Positions 44,041 through 55,866 of a stretch of DNA of 64,000 nucleotides are shown here, one piece after another. The notes below the pieces were generated by a model. That model saw only the letters and a program-made list of their open reading frames with translations. It was not told the origin of the DNA and made no database searches. Numbering within the stretch: the stretch's first letter is position 1; the number at the start of each line of letters is the position of its first letter. Made by a program: the position numbers and the translations under genes. Source of the stretch: Gnetum montanum (Eukaryota; Streptophyta; Gnetopsida; Gnetales; Gnetaceae); NCBI GenBank assembly GCA_015680685.1, contig MNCI01006062.1, forward strand, positions 381,276-445,275. The letters run 5' to 3'.

Positions 44041-45220
44041 GCTATATGCAATAGCCACACAACAAGAAGACACCCAGTGGCTGATAGCTAATCAAGAGAG
44101 CAACTCACTAACGTGCATGGAACTAACTGAGAGAATAACTTGCACTTACATAAAAAGTATAAATGCACTAGAGCAAGTTCGCTGCCAACTTCCAAGCCTT
44201 AACCTTGAAAACATCAATTGGGGAAAGTTGGAAATTCCTGAAAAATTCAAACAAGAGCCCCTAGAATTGAAACTGTTGCCCACCAGTCTGGAATATATGA
44301 TCCTCGAAAATGGAAAACTGGTAATCATCAATGTAAGACTTACTTCCAAACAAAAAGGAAGACTGTTGAAAGTGATAAAAAGTGGTCAAAAGCCTTTGCC
44401 TGGTTATATCCCAAATTAACTGGAATATTTCCTAGGATATGCCAACATAGGATTTACACTGACCCCTCCATGAAACCTCGAAAACAACCGCAAAGGCGAT
44501 TGAACCCAAAATTGAAGCAAGTAGTAAAAGAAGAAATAGAACAGCTTCTTAAGGCTGGGTTCAGATATCCCATTGCTGATAGCGAATGGGTTAGCCCTCT
44601 GGTGATCATGCCTAAATAAGGAGGCAAATGGAGGGTGTGCATAGATTTTAGGCTACTGAACATGGCAACATTTAAGGTTCACTTTCTGTTGCCATTCATT
44701 GACTAATTATTAGACACCATATCAGGGCATTGCTATTATAGTTTTCTGGATGGCTATAGTGGGTACAACCAAATACGGATAGCCCTAGAAGACCAAGCCA
44801 AGACAACATTCACCATTCCTTGGGGAATGTTTACGTATAGACAAATGTCGTTTGGCTTGTGTAATGCTCCTTCCACGTTTCAACATCTAATTCTAAGCAT
44901 ATTCCAATAGCAGATAGGGAACAGAGTGGAAGTCTTTATGGATGACTTCTCCACCTATGGAACACGTTTTGATCAAGCCTTGGACTGATTAGAGCAAGTG
45001 CTAAAAGGATGCATAGAAACCAACTTAAGGCTCAACTGGCAAAAAAGCCATTTAATGGTCCAACAAGGCATAGTACTTGGGCATAAGGTTTTACATGCAG
45101 GAATAGAGATAGACCTAGATAAAATTAGGGTTATCCAAGGAATCACCCATCAACCGGAAACTATCAAAGACATTCAATCATTCCTTGGACACACTGGCTA
45201 CTATAGGAGATTCATTTGAG
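44041..45220 (+). pseudogene. Element B reverse transcriptase
   Basis: Motifs match A: EWVSPLVIMPK, GGKWRVCIDFRLLN, SFLDGYSGYNQIRIA, FGLCNAPSTFQ and VEVFMDDFSTYG (about 44928-44960). The catalytic Asp pair is intact. Stops include PK*GGK, FID*LLD, IFQ*QIG and LD*LEQ; the last is TGA at 44986-44988 in the codon that is TAG in A. A one-base insertion at about 45218 (TTCATTTGAG against TTCATTGAG in A) shifts the frame. Confidence 0.8.
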
Positions 45221-46000
45221 AACTTCTCCAAGATTGCCAAAGCGTTGGTAGAACTAACAAAGAAAGACATACCTTTTGAGTGGATTAGAAAATGTGAACA
45301 AGCATTCCAAACTCTAAAAAAAAAGCTTGTAGAAACTCCCATTCTACAAGCTCTTGACTGGTTCATACCATTTCACATAATGACTAATGCATCCAATTAT
45401 GCTTACGGAGCTATACTTACATAGTTAGATGACCAAAAACACCCTTACTACATCCACTGTGCAAGTAAAAGTATCATCGATGCACAACTTAACTACACAA
45501 CTACAAAGAAAGAATTAATGGTTGTAGTGTTTGCACTGGATAAGTTTAGGCACTATGTGTTAGGTTACAAAGTGTTCATCCACATGGATCATAGTGCAAT
45601 CTGGTTCCTCATAAACAAGCCAATGGTTAGCCCTCATATGATACGATGGCTAGTAATCCTCCAAGAGTTCAATCTAACGATGATCGATCGAAAAGGCATC
45701 AAGAACATAGTTGCAGATCATTTATCTTGGTTGCACTAGGATAGCAAAGAGGATGAATATGTAATGTCCGATCATTTTTCTGATGAGGCCCTCTTTGCCA
45801 ATGTAGTGAATAACCAACCCACAGAAACAAACTGGTATAGTAGCATTCTCACCTATCTCCTTACTCAACAAACACCACAGGAGCTGGACTTTAGGAAGAA
45901 ACAACAGTTTCTTCATAGGGCCAAGTACTTCATGGAGATCAGTGGACAACTTTACAAAGTGTGTCTCGATGGCTTGGTTTGATGGTGCGTGCCTGAAGTA
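45221..46000 (+). pseudogene. Element B RNase H and tether
   Basis: After the frameshift the frame reads ENFSKIAKALVELTKKD, then IMTNASNYAYGAILT (first catalytic Asp replaced by Asn), TTKKELMVVVFALDKF (Glu kept) and IHMDHSAIWFL (Asp kept). TAG at 45422-45424 is at the same codon as in A. The tether to integrase resembles A closely (QELDFRKKQQFLHRAKYF). Confidence 0.75.
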
Positions 46001-47115
46001 GACCAACTGAGAGTTCTCCAAGACACTCATGAGGGCCCTTGTGGGGATCACTATGTAGGGATACAAATGACTATTAAGATCTTTCTTGTAAGATATTACT
46101 AGCCAACATTATTTCGGGATGCCCATCAATTTGTCCAATCTTGTGAGTGCTGCCAACCTGATGGGGGAATCACTGCTAGAATGGAGGGTCTGCAACAATG
46201 GATTCAATTGCTAGAACCCTTCAACATTTGGGGAATAGACTTTATGGGGCCCATTACACTAATGTCCAATGGAAAAGCTTACATTGTAGTTTTCATAGAC
46301 TACCTAACAAAATGGGCTGAAGCAGCTACTATTACAGATGCACACCATCTACAGCTGCACAATTTGTACAACAACAAATCGTAAATAGGTTTGGTGTGCC
46401 ACGTGCACTTATTTCGAACAATGGAACACACTTCATAGGTGCAACTTTTCAAAATTTAATGCAACACTTAGGGGTTGAACATAAATTGACTACACCTTAT
46501 CACCCCTAAGCTAACGGACAAGCTAAGGTCACCAACAAGGAGATCACTAAAATATTAACTAGGACAATTAGCAAGTATAGGCAATATTGGAGCACTAAAC
46601 TGAATGATGTTCTTTGGGCATACCGCTCCACTAGAAAACTCCCTATAGGCTACTCTCCCTATGAGTTAGTGTACGAAAAGCTTCCAATGCTTCTAATTCA
46701 AACCGATCTCCATACACTATCAATGGCTTGTGACCTCCACCTCAATCGTGATCTAGCACAAAAACAAAGGTTGGTAACTTTAAACGTGCTAGAAAAAAAT
46801 CAATTAGCTGCTTTGTCATCAAATGAGTTGCACAAGGCATATAACAAACAATTTCATGACTTGAAGATTCGAAAGGTTAAGTATCAATGAGGAGATAAGG
46901 TTCTCTACTAGAACCCCACACATGTGCCACAACGCACAAAATTTCAAACACTGTGGGAAGGACCTTACATTATTCATACAACCTTTCCTTCAAGGGCCAT
47001 GACCATATACAAACCTAAGAGCCCTGATAAGAGATTGTTAGTCAATGTGCAACAGACCAAACCTTTCCATGAATTTCAAACAGTTAGTGCATACAATACC
47101 TCTAAGAAGGGATGA
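46001..47115 (+). pseudogene. Element B integrase
   Basis: The zinc domain (THEGPCGDHY, SCECCQ) and start of the core (GIDFMGPITLMSNGKAY) are readable. A one-base deletion near 46340 (GATGCACACC against GATTGCACATC in A) shifts the frame before the second Asp. Downstream, the SPYELVYEKLP and LWEGPYIIHTTFPS GPY-type segment (about 46950-46990) can be read again. It would be inactive. Confidence 0.75.
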
Positions 47116-49069
47116 CCCTGCTCACTATTTCAGATCTCCTCCTTCCAACTCAGTCATGGGGGAGACAACCACCTTTGCTAACCATTTGAGGCCCTCATTT
47201 ATTTTTTAAGTTTTTGTTTTACACATTTTTGTTTTGCAAAATCATTTATACTTTTTCATTTCTTTGTGTGACTGTTTGTTTTCTTTGTTTTTGTTTTTTT
47301 TCTTATCTTTGTTTGTTTGTTTGTTGTTTTTGTTTTGTTAGATTCATCACCTAATAAGTGCTCCTGACGGTGGTATGAACTATATTCTATTGATTGCTAA
47401 TGTTTGGTTTTTCCCTTTGAGTTATAATATTGATACTAAGGTATAGTTCTTTTGATATAATAGGCAATGAGTCCACATCATCCATGCATCCGTAAATTTC
47501 TATGGTCTCTCTTGGCTTGGCACTGTACAATCCCTTTCTTTAATAATAAAACTATTAACAAATTGGTGATTGGGCATTTCTCAAACTAAGGAAGGACTCA
47601 ATGACTAAAAAGGGTGTGACTTCAAAGGGATTTGATGCATTTGTGCTGGCTATTCTCTTGGGTGCTTGGATGTTTTCCTCTTGAGTTTTCCTTACCATTC
47701 CGATGTTGTTCCATCTTTGGAAAGTTGAGCCAATAAAAATAAGTCTTTGTATGGTGTGGTTCTCATGCAAATAAAAAAAACAATGAGAATTCAAAGCACA
47801 CCCCTTAGGCAAAATAATCATCTGGGCTACAAGCACTAGTTATGGAACTAAATAAACATGTTCCCTCATACTAAGGCCCTCTCTCACTTCCTACTTTTCC
47901 CTTTCTCATTTCCTCAGAATGGTGGTGACTCTTTGGCGAAAGCATTCTTATTACTTCAAGTGGATGGATTGGCCAAGTGTATTAATGCGAAGTCACTATA
48001 TGTGGATTGTTTGAGGCTAGATTTGAAATGAGATCTGCTCAGTCACATTAACCATAAATACACAAGGGGTTGTATACCACCTTGTTCTTGGGACTCCATT
48101 CCATTCTCTTCTCCCCATCATTCTTTCTCCATTTTTCCACCTCATTGCTAGTTGTATTAGTAGTCTATATTTTAATTGATGCATTATTTTCTCTTTGGTG
48201 AATTCTTTAGGTTAAGTCTTTAACTCTTGCTCCCAAATGACATTTCCAGAGCCTACAGACTCTTTGAATGTGGGTTTTTTAGGGCATAAAGAGCATGAGC
48301 CTACTTTTGGGAAGACCCACTGGCGTTCCTATTTGGTGCATCAGTTAACTTCTTTCCCTTAAAAATTTTTTCAATCAACATTTGTTTAGTTCATTCCCAT
48401 CTCTGAAATCCATTTTACCAGCGTTGTCATTGTTTCTTTTTCTCCATCTTTCTTATTCCTTATCTTTTTCCATTCTATCACTACTGGAGGATCGCTCTTA
48501 ATCATGGGGGCCTTGGTCCAGTTTTTTCAAATTTTCCTAACCCCTACACCTTGGGTAGTCACTAGTGTTATATCTCTAGAATCCATATTGGCCATATCAC
48601 AACTCAGCCAATGGACCTTACACCGAGGCAAGGTATCAACTGTATTCTGATTTACTTATCCTTGCTCATATGTGACTGTGTTCTGTGTGCAGATGGAAAT
48701 CATATAGCAATGGACTAGATCTAGAGGAAACACTCAGGATGGACTAGTGTTGGAACAGTTGTTCAAGGAACAAGATTGATGGCGCGATTATGGATGAACA
48801 ACAAAAGGTGCAATCTTGGCATCAGCAGCAACACGTCTTCTTCTTTTCTCTTTCTCTCTCCTCTCTCAGCTGCTAAATAAGGCTAGATGTCAATTGTGTA
48901 TAGTGTTCACTCCTGTAGTCATGAACACTAATATTGTCATGTATTGTAATGTTGATCTATTCACATGTCATCATATTCACCATTAGTCATCATTCAAGTC
49001 AATAATCCCATACCTTCCCAATATTTTGTAAGAAACTCAAGGATGAGTTTTCATTCAATCATGGGGGTA
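47116..49069 (+). other. Element B 3' region
   Basis: Homologous to 14043-15929. It includes a T/G-rich low-complexity tract (about 47265-47342), a partial reading frame NGGDSLAKAFLLLQVD (about 47918) shared with A, the conserved GCCTACTTTTGGGAAGACCC motif (48299-48320), a CATGGGGGCC tract (about 48503) and the primer tract TCATGGGGGTA (49059-49069). Confidence 0.6.
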
Positions 49070-49843
49070 TGATGAGCCGCAATATCGCATACGCAATATC
49101 GCATCCTACCTCATCTTCTATAAATAAGAGGCACCGCCCTTTGTTCCAAGATAGTTAAACTTAGACCTTAGCCAGATTCTTGCAGTTTAGTCATTCCAGA
49201 GTTAGAATTATTTCTGTGTGCCCGCAGTAGGAGTCATAGAGTGAATGGATCTTTATTCGAACAATTTGTAGCTGAGCAGAATTTTGTGTACGACAATAAA
49301 GATGAACTTTATGATAAACTTTGCAGCATACAAATTAAGCTAATTAGTAATTAATTATTGGTTAATTCTTTCCTAGTTAATTAATATCTCTCCTAACCTT
49401 CAACCCCCTTAGTTAAATACACTCAGTACAACCACTTCAAGTATGTGTGTAGCGCTTGGTAACCCAGTAATGATTAGTGTTTGGTAATCCCAACAGTGTT
49501 GCACTGGTTCAGGATGTGTGTGGCAAGTGGGAATGGATACTAGTGTTAGGAACATTTAGAAAGTAGTTAATGAATAGTTAATGTAAGTTAGTCACTTAGT
49601 TCTCTCTCCCTTTCCTTTATTAGCATAAAACATAAAAAATACAAAAGCTATAAAAATCATATAACTCAAGCTTACTTAACCATACAACCGTGACAATACA
49701 AGTAAGTTTGGGAAGACAACGATTGATTAACCCTGAGTGTTTCATTAAGACACGTAAGCACTTAGTCCTTGGAGTTTGACCAGATCATGCATGAAACGCT
49801 CATATTCGCATGGTTGAGTGTAGGGGTACCTCACCACTCATCA
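49070..49843 (+). repeat. 3' LTR of element B
   Basis: 774 bp, TGATGAGCCGC to CACCACTCATCA. Two GCAATATCGC motifs (49079-49088, 49093-49102) precede TCTATAAATA (49117-49126). Right flank ATTGT resumes the H2 LTR. Confidence 0.9.
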
Positions 49844-50155
49844 ATTGTCGTTGATGGAATTTGTCCAAGTACATTGCCACTTGAATAAGACGCCACACAA
49901 CTAACTCAGATTCACATTACGAGCACTCATTGACTATTCTCTAAGACTATGAGATAAAACTATAAGAGTTTAGCTACTCTATTAACAAAAGAATTTGTAT
50001 GTCCAACACATAGTAGGAGTGTGCATATTTATAAGTGAGCATGCATCTTATGATATATCTGATATCACAACTTATGCTCTGATATCAAGGCTTTAATATC
50101 AGAGCTCTAATATTAGGGATCTGATATTGGGGCCTATGCAAAATGCAATTCCTCA
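49844..50155 (-). repeat. 5' LTR of H2, right part
   Basis: Continues the H2 LTR after B and matches 18580-18887. It has GATATC/AATATT motifs (about 50048-50130) and ends AATTCCTCA (TTCATCA in H1), followed by target duplication CTTGG (50156-50160). Confidence 0.75.
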
Positions 50156-50160
50156 CTTGG

Positions 50161-51080
50161 CTTTCAACTTAAAGAAGTTGACATCTTTCAATCACTTCTT
50201 CTTCAAGTGCACCTAAACCAAGTCACTAACAACAAAATTTAGCTTCTTTTTTCCCTCATTCCTCTTGAGGACTCTATCTTTAGCCTTCTTCTCAAGATTT
50301 GATTTCACTTATGCATGAAGATTCCTCATCTCTTGCATAAAATTAACACTAAGTTGAGCTTCGCCATCAAAGTTCTTTAATGTGTCAACCATCTTAGGAA
50401 AAAAGCATTCACCTTAAATTGGATTTTACCAATAGCAATATGAAAAGAATTTTTATATCAAAAATCAACATGACACTATAATTTTTTCCACTTGTTAGGT
50501 TGTCTATCACACAAACACCTAAATATTTTCAGCAAGGATTTATTTACCACCTTCATTTGGCCATCAAATTGAGGATGATATGCACTAGAAAAATTTAGTT
50601 TTATCCCTAAAAGTTTCCAAGGGGACCTCCAAAAGTGACTACTAAAACTAGAGTCTATCATTAACAATATTCAAGGGAATTCCATGCAACTTTCCAACAT
50701 GCTAAAAAAATAAATTTACAACATGAGAAACAACACTCACCTTTTTACATGGAATGAATTATACCATCGTAGAGAACCTATTTATGACAACAAAAATTGC
50801 ATCGTTCTCACTCTTGGTTTTTGGAATACCACACACAAAATCCATAAACACACTTTTCCATAGACCCTTAGGAATTAATAAAGGCATATAATGTCCATCC
50901 ACTCCTTTACCCCCTTTGAACTTCTGATAAGTCAAACAGTCCTTCATAAATTTTGAAACTTTAGTTCTCATACCAAGCCAAAAGTATTACATGACCACAA
51001 GTTCCAATGTTTTATACCCACTCATGTGACCTGCCATGCTACTATAATGCTTTTCAAATAATATTTTTTTTCTAAAATTA
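50161..51080 (-). pseudogene. G2 integrase core
   Basis: Reads KFMKDCLTYQKFKGGKGVDG, SVFMDFVCGIPKTKSENDAI, then FSSHFWRSPWKLLGIKLNF and SAYHPQFDGQMKVVNKS. The catalytic Glu position after DGQ is not clearly kept. Same chromovirus style as G1. Stops interrupt it, for example near 50671 and 50756. The C-terminal part is at 33176-33513, across H2. Confidence 0.7.
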
Positions 51081-51289
51081 CAATTAAGAATACATACCTT
51101 TTCGTTTTTGAAAAAAAAATTCATCTTGAATATCATAGTTCCTCCACTAGTCTATCTTACTCAACAATGGCTCTTTGAGGATCCTCCAAACCTACCTAAC
51201 ATCATAATCATGCTCATACAAATAAGTAAAATGACCCATACCTTGCACATGAGGTACACTGAAATTAACCACATGCACATAAAGCATTA

Positions 51290-51548
51290 GCCACCACATG
51301 GGCTTTCCCACTTCTGTGCTTCAACATAAAATTAAACTCATGTAATTGTGCAACCCACTTCATGTGCTTTGCACTCAACTTCTTTTGAAAGTATAGAAAT
51401 TATAGTGCTTTATGGTTTGTCATCAAAATAAACTTCTTGGGCTAAAAGTAATGCCTCCAATGCTTGATTGCTTGAAGGAAAACATACAAATCCTTCTCAT
51501 TTATGCTATAGTTTTTTCTTGACTCATTTAGCTTTTCAAAAAAGAAAG
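51290..51548 (-). pseudogene. G2 RNase H, left part
   Basis: Matches 20035-20280 of G1: KNYSINEKDL, LMTNHKAL (Asp to Asn) and WVAQLHEF. The domain is split by solo LTR C at 51549 and resumes at 52104. Confidence 0.65.
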
Positions 51549-52098
51549 TGAAGAGCCGCGATATCGTGTCCGCCCCACAATATCGCGTCCCATATTATTA
51601 TCTATAAATAAGAGGTGGCTTCCCTTGTTTTAGGCAATTAGACTTAGACCCTTAGCTAAACTCTTGTAGTTTTACCATTCCAGAGTTAGAATAATTTCCA
51701 TGTGCCCGNGCTTGGTAACCCAGTAACGATTAGCGTTTGGTAATCCCAGCAACATTGCATTGGTTCAAGATGTGTGTGGCAAGTGGGAACAGATACTGGT
51801 GTTAGGAACAATTAGAACTTAGTTAATAAATAGTTAATGTAAGTTAGTCACTTAGTTCTTCTTACCTTCTCCGATTAGCAAAAGACATTAAAAAGATAAA
51901 AGATATAAAAATCATATACCTCAAGATTACTTAACCATACAACCTTGACAATACAAGTAAGTTTGGGAAGACAATGATTGATTAACATTAAGTGTTTCAT
52001 TATGGCACGTAAGCACTTTGTCCTTGGAGTTCGACTGGATCACGCATGAAACGCTCGTATTCGTATGGTTGAGTGTAGGGGTACCTCGCCACTCATCA
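51549..52098 (+). mobile_element. Solo LTR C (Athila-like group)
   Basis: TGAAGAGCCGCG...CACTCATCA with exact target duplication GAAAG (51544-51548 and 52099-52103); the empty site is at 20274-20285 of G1. It has palindromes GCGATATCGT (51558-51567) and ACAATATCGC (about 51577) and TCTATAAATA (51601-51610). An N at 51709 replaces roughly 250 bp of LTR compared with B, so a full element collapsed by assembly cannot be excluded. Confidence 0.8.
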
Positions 52099-52103
52099 GA
52101 AAG

Positions 52104-52260
52104 CAACAAGTCTATCTTCTTATGAAAGTGCCACATCAATGGCAAGTTCACTTGCATCCAACTTCACCTAAAAAAGCTTCTAAAAATCTAGAATCACAAG
52201 CACCAATTCATTGATAATTTTTTCTTTTGATAAGTAAAAGCTATCTTGGGTTTCAACAAC
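52104..52260 (-). pseudogene. G2 RNase H, right part
   Basis: Continuation after C, matching 20281-20440 of G1: minus-strand KLDASELAIDVAL-type sequence with the first catalytic Asp region. Decayed. Confidence 0.55.
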
Positions 52261-52990
52261 ATAAACATAAGCTAAGAAATACCACTAAAATTTTTTATGA
52301 ACTGTTTATAAAAACCTACTAAACCAAGGAATGATCTTACCTCCCTAACATTTTTAGGAGTTAGCCAATCCCTAATAGCCTTCACCTTGGTAGATTTTAC
52401 TAAAATTTGATTTTTAAAACCCACATGCCCATATATGTGATTTCCTTCTTGAAGAAATGACTTTTCTTCACATCGATTACTAATTGTGTCTCCTCTAACT
52501 TAAGATACATCATTTGCAAGTCATCTAAGTGATCTTCCTCATTAGAGTTATACACCAAAATATCATCAAAAAAGATAATACAACACTTACCAATCAAGTC
52601 CTTTAATACATCATGCATCAAACTCATGAATGTAGCTAGTGCATTTGTGACCCCAAATGGCATCACCAACCAGTCAAAAAATCCACTTGATGTCTTGAAA
52701 GTTATCTTCCATTCATCACCAAGCTTGATTCTAATTTGATGGTAACCATTCTTTAGATCAATTTTGTTAGAAATATCAACATTGGTAAGGACATCAAGAA
52801 TATCATTCATCGTTGAAATAGGAAACCTCTACCTCATTGTTATCTTATTCATTGCTTTGGAATCAATCCATATCCTCTTTTTATCATTGTCCTTCTTTGG
52901 TACTAGCACTATTAGAACTATACAAGGTGAAATAGATTTCCTCATGGTGTCATTTATAAGTAACTCATCTACTTACCTTTACAATTTAGC
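52261..52990 (-). pseudogene. G2 reverse transcriptase
   Basis: The best open stretch (52400-52810, 136 codons) holds KIDLKNGYHQIRIKLGDEWK, WLVMPFGVTNALATF and IIFFDDILVYNSNEEDHL, then a thumb with KKSHFFKKEITYMG. This is a chromovirus RT with intact FFDD. It is slightly better preserved than G1, where the frame before MPFG is broken by a stop. Confidence 0.85.
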
Positions 52991-53343
52991 CCTCTAATTC
53001 GATGCTATCTAGTATGTTCTCTTGTTTAAAATAGTAGCACCAAGGAGGAAATCAATTTAACGCTACAAAAACCTCATTAGTGGTAATCCATCCAATGTTT
53101 CCTTGAAAACTTTGGGAAGTTTCTCGTTTAAGCCTAACACACTTGTTGGAAGTTCAACCTATATATCATCATAGTTAGAAGCAACTTTGATACAACACCA
53201 AATCCAAAACTAGTTTCATCATGTTCCTTAATGTATTCCCTTTTTTCTAGAAAGATTAAGGAAGCATTAAGTGAGCTTTACTGCCTCACTTATTCAGCCA
53301 TCATAGGAATCAACTCATGGATTCCAATAAATCTAGCTATACT

Positions 53344-53700
53344 CTATAAATTTCTTGTTTCATCAAATTGAGCACCATTGTAAAAACTCCAAGGTCTATC
53401 AAGAATTATATCTGCACAATCCATTGGAACCACGTAACACTTCACAACATCATGAAAACTTTCAATTTTAAATTTCAAAGTACATTGTTCCCTCAAATCT
53501 TGAGAGAAATCTCTAGATAACGAATGCAATTTATAGGATCTAGGATGATGATTAGCTACCAAATATAATCTAGTAACTATCCTAGAAGAAATAACATTTT
53601 CTTGGGATCCCCCATTAATCAAAATAGAAGTCCATTCCCCACTAAGCAAACATCTAGCTCCAATCCAATATGAAATAACAATTTCCTTGGAGGATTATCT
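53344..53700 (-). pseudogene. G2 protease
   Basis: 101 open codons start with SGEWTSILINGGSQENVISS; the usual catalytic motif is IDGGS, so Asp is Asn here and in G1. Later CYVVPMDCADIILDRPWSFY fits the second conserved loop. 52991-53343 is the linker to RT, with no gene of its own. Confidence 0.7.
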
Positions 53701-53739
53701 CATATATTCACATTCCTCATGAATGCACAACAATTTAAT

Positions 53740-54892
53740 TCATAAACTTTATTAATCTTTGGAGCATTAGGATTTCCTCTCTAAAGATCTTAGGTTGATG
53801 TCTTCTCCTCCTTCATGGATGAGTTATTATCTTGACCCTTGTCTTTTTTGCATTAGTTTTTCTTGAATTTTTCCTTCTCGTCACCCTTTTCTATCTTTTT
53901 ATCATGGCTACCATTCTTGTCTTCAAATTTAGACTTGGATCCTTTCTCATTCCCTTGAAAGATTATTTGCTCCTATTTTTGAATCCACTTAATTTCTTTT
54001 TAGTGTTGAATACCAAATCATAAGCCTCATCAAGAGTTTGTGACTCATAAAAGACAACTCCTACTTGTACGCCATTTTGAGACCTTTTAAAAGATTGAAG
54101 CCTATTCATACTCCTCTTAGTTTACCTTAGCTTGATAGAGTAAATCACAAATTTTGATGTAGAGTTCTTTAACATCCTTGTCAACTTGCCTTAGGAGTTT
54201 TAACTTCATGATAGTCTCTTTTCTTTGATGAGACTATTCAAATTGTCTTTGCAATCTATATTTCATTAGATTCTAATCTTTGATAGGTATACCATTTTAT
54301 CTTTCATAAGCTTGAGACTCCTTTTCCCACTAAGGAGAAGTCATACCTTCTAATTTGGATTCAACAAAAGGTACCCTTAAGTTATTTGGTATTTCTTCCA
54401 ACTCAAAGTGCTTGTCAAGTACCTTTAGCTAACTTGAGAAAGCATTGGTACCATCTACACCATTGAAAATATTCAATTAAACATATAGAAGGCTAGAAGC
54501 ATTTTTGAATGTTCTACTAAGCCTTGCCTCATCCTCCTCATCAAGCTTGCCAAGTGAAGAAGTAGATACCACTATTGGAGCCCTCAAATTTCTCATATGA
54601 GACATAGGATTCTCTCCCATTGGAATCCTTGGCTAATTGGTTCCTACACTCCCCAAATAGTATTATCATTCCTCTTTATTTACTCCATCTCTACCAGCCT
54701 ATCAAACTTCTACATCTAAACGTGAATGTTCATCATCTCCATGTGTTTGGATATGGCTAGGACTTACATTCCTATCCACATTTACATTGATTTCATCCAA
54801 ATAAGAAAACATTAGTTGGAAGGCAAACTTCATGCTCTTTATGTCCTTGTTCAGGGCTTGAAACTATTTCTTTTTAGGCACAATCTAAACTA
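53740..54892 (-). pseudogene. G2 gag
   Basis: Colinear with 21841-23070 of G1. No long frame remains. Interrupted near its start by solo LTR D, after target GATAG. No zinc knuckle identified. Confidence 0.45.
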
Positions 54893-54897
54893 GATAG

Positions 54898-55812
54898 TGA
54901 TGAGTGGCAAGGTACCCCTACACTCAACCATACAAATACGAGCGTTTCACGCACAATCTGATCAAACTCCACAAACGAGCTAGTTGTGGTATCTAGATAG
55001 TTACTCATTGATTGTGGTTTGTTGTCTTCCCATCTAGACTAGTATTTGCTTTTTCATGTATGGTTTAGTCCAGAGTGAGGTGTATGATGCATTCCTAAAC
55101 TAGTGCTACTCCTAGAGGCAATAGAAAATAACTTTAATTAAGCTAGGAGGAAAAGGAAGAGAGAGTTAAGCTAATAGGACATAGGGGGAGAGAATCCAAA
55201 CTAGCCTAAGTGCAATGAGCATACATCCCTTAATCATCCGTACACATCTTGGACCTCATGTACTACTACTAGGATTACCAAGCACATTTCCTAGGTACGC
55301 TACTGGGATACCAAGTAGTAACACTTAAATGCTCGTGATTAAGTCATACTCATTATGCATTTGATAACAAGGATAGGATAGGAAGGTAAAGAGATATTAA
55401 GTAAGAAAGTAATAAATAACAGTTAAAACTAAGTGAATGCTGCAATGATGAAGGAATCTCGATCTTTATTGTCGGTCATGTGCATGTCCAAGTACATCAC
55501 ACTTGAATAAAGGTTCCATACAATTACAATCATCACACTACGGGCATGCCCCGAGGAAAGGGTTGAGAGAAAAGATTGAAAAAAAGATCCTACTCTAATA
55601 CTAACTTCCTATTACTTTCCCATGTGTCCCATTGTGTATTTATTGGCTCACACGGGAACCACGATATCGTGTATCTGATATTGCTAGCCAAGCCACACTA
55701 TCGCATACTTGATATCGAGGGTCTGATATCAAGGGTCTGATATTAGCACCTAGTTAACAAGGGTTGGATATCAAGGGTCTAATATTGGCACCTAAGAAAC
55801 CACGCTTCATCA
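54898..55812 (-). mobile_element. Solo LTR D (E-family)
   Basis: 915 bp, TGATGAGTGGC...CGCTTCATCA, with exact GATAG duplications (54893-54897 and 55813-55817); the empty site is at 23074-23080 of G1. The minus-strand sequence aligns with the E 5' LTR (TGATGAAGCGTGGTTTCTTAG against TGATGAATTGTGGTTTGTCAA). At least six GATATC-type motifs at 55661-55790, including ACGATATCGT. No N inside. Confidence 0.85.
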
Positions 55813-55848
55813 GATAGAATTCCTCAACCAAATCCAAGTAATAATCAA

Positions 55849-55866
55849 CACAAAGATCTAATACTA
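55849..55866 (-). promoter_or_regulatory. Degraded initiator-Met primer site (G2)
   Basis: Minus strand TAGTATTAGATCTTTGTG, the counterpart of 23106-23123. Confidence 0.5.

Larger units (their letters stand above)
40037..49843 (+). mobile_element. Element B: Athila-like Ty3/gypsy retrotransposon
   Basis: Related to A throughout: LTRs (40037-40797, 49070-49843), tRNA-Asp primer site, gag, protease, RT, RNase H, integrase, 3' region, purine tract. Insertion is into the H2 5' LTR. The right flank starts ATTGT, but the left target copy was lost with the first 14 or so bases of the 5' LTR. More decayed than A: frameshifts at about 45218 and 46340, and changed catalytic residues in protease and RNase H. 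Two isolated Ns (41562, 41616) surround a block that appears reversed. Confidence 0.85.
33514..50155 (-). mobile_element. H2: second copy of the gag-only element, interrupted by B
   Basis: It is bounded by LTRs 33514-34382 and 39482-40036 plus 49844-50155, with exact CTTGG duplications (33509-33513 and 50156-50160). It has the same gene order as H1: gag, short linker, 3' region, no pol. It sits at the same base of G as H1 and in the same orientation, so the H/G composite was copied as a unit. Element B interrupts the 5' LTR. It lacks the TIR insert and element A found in H1. Confidence 0.75.
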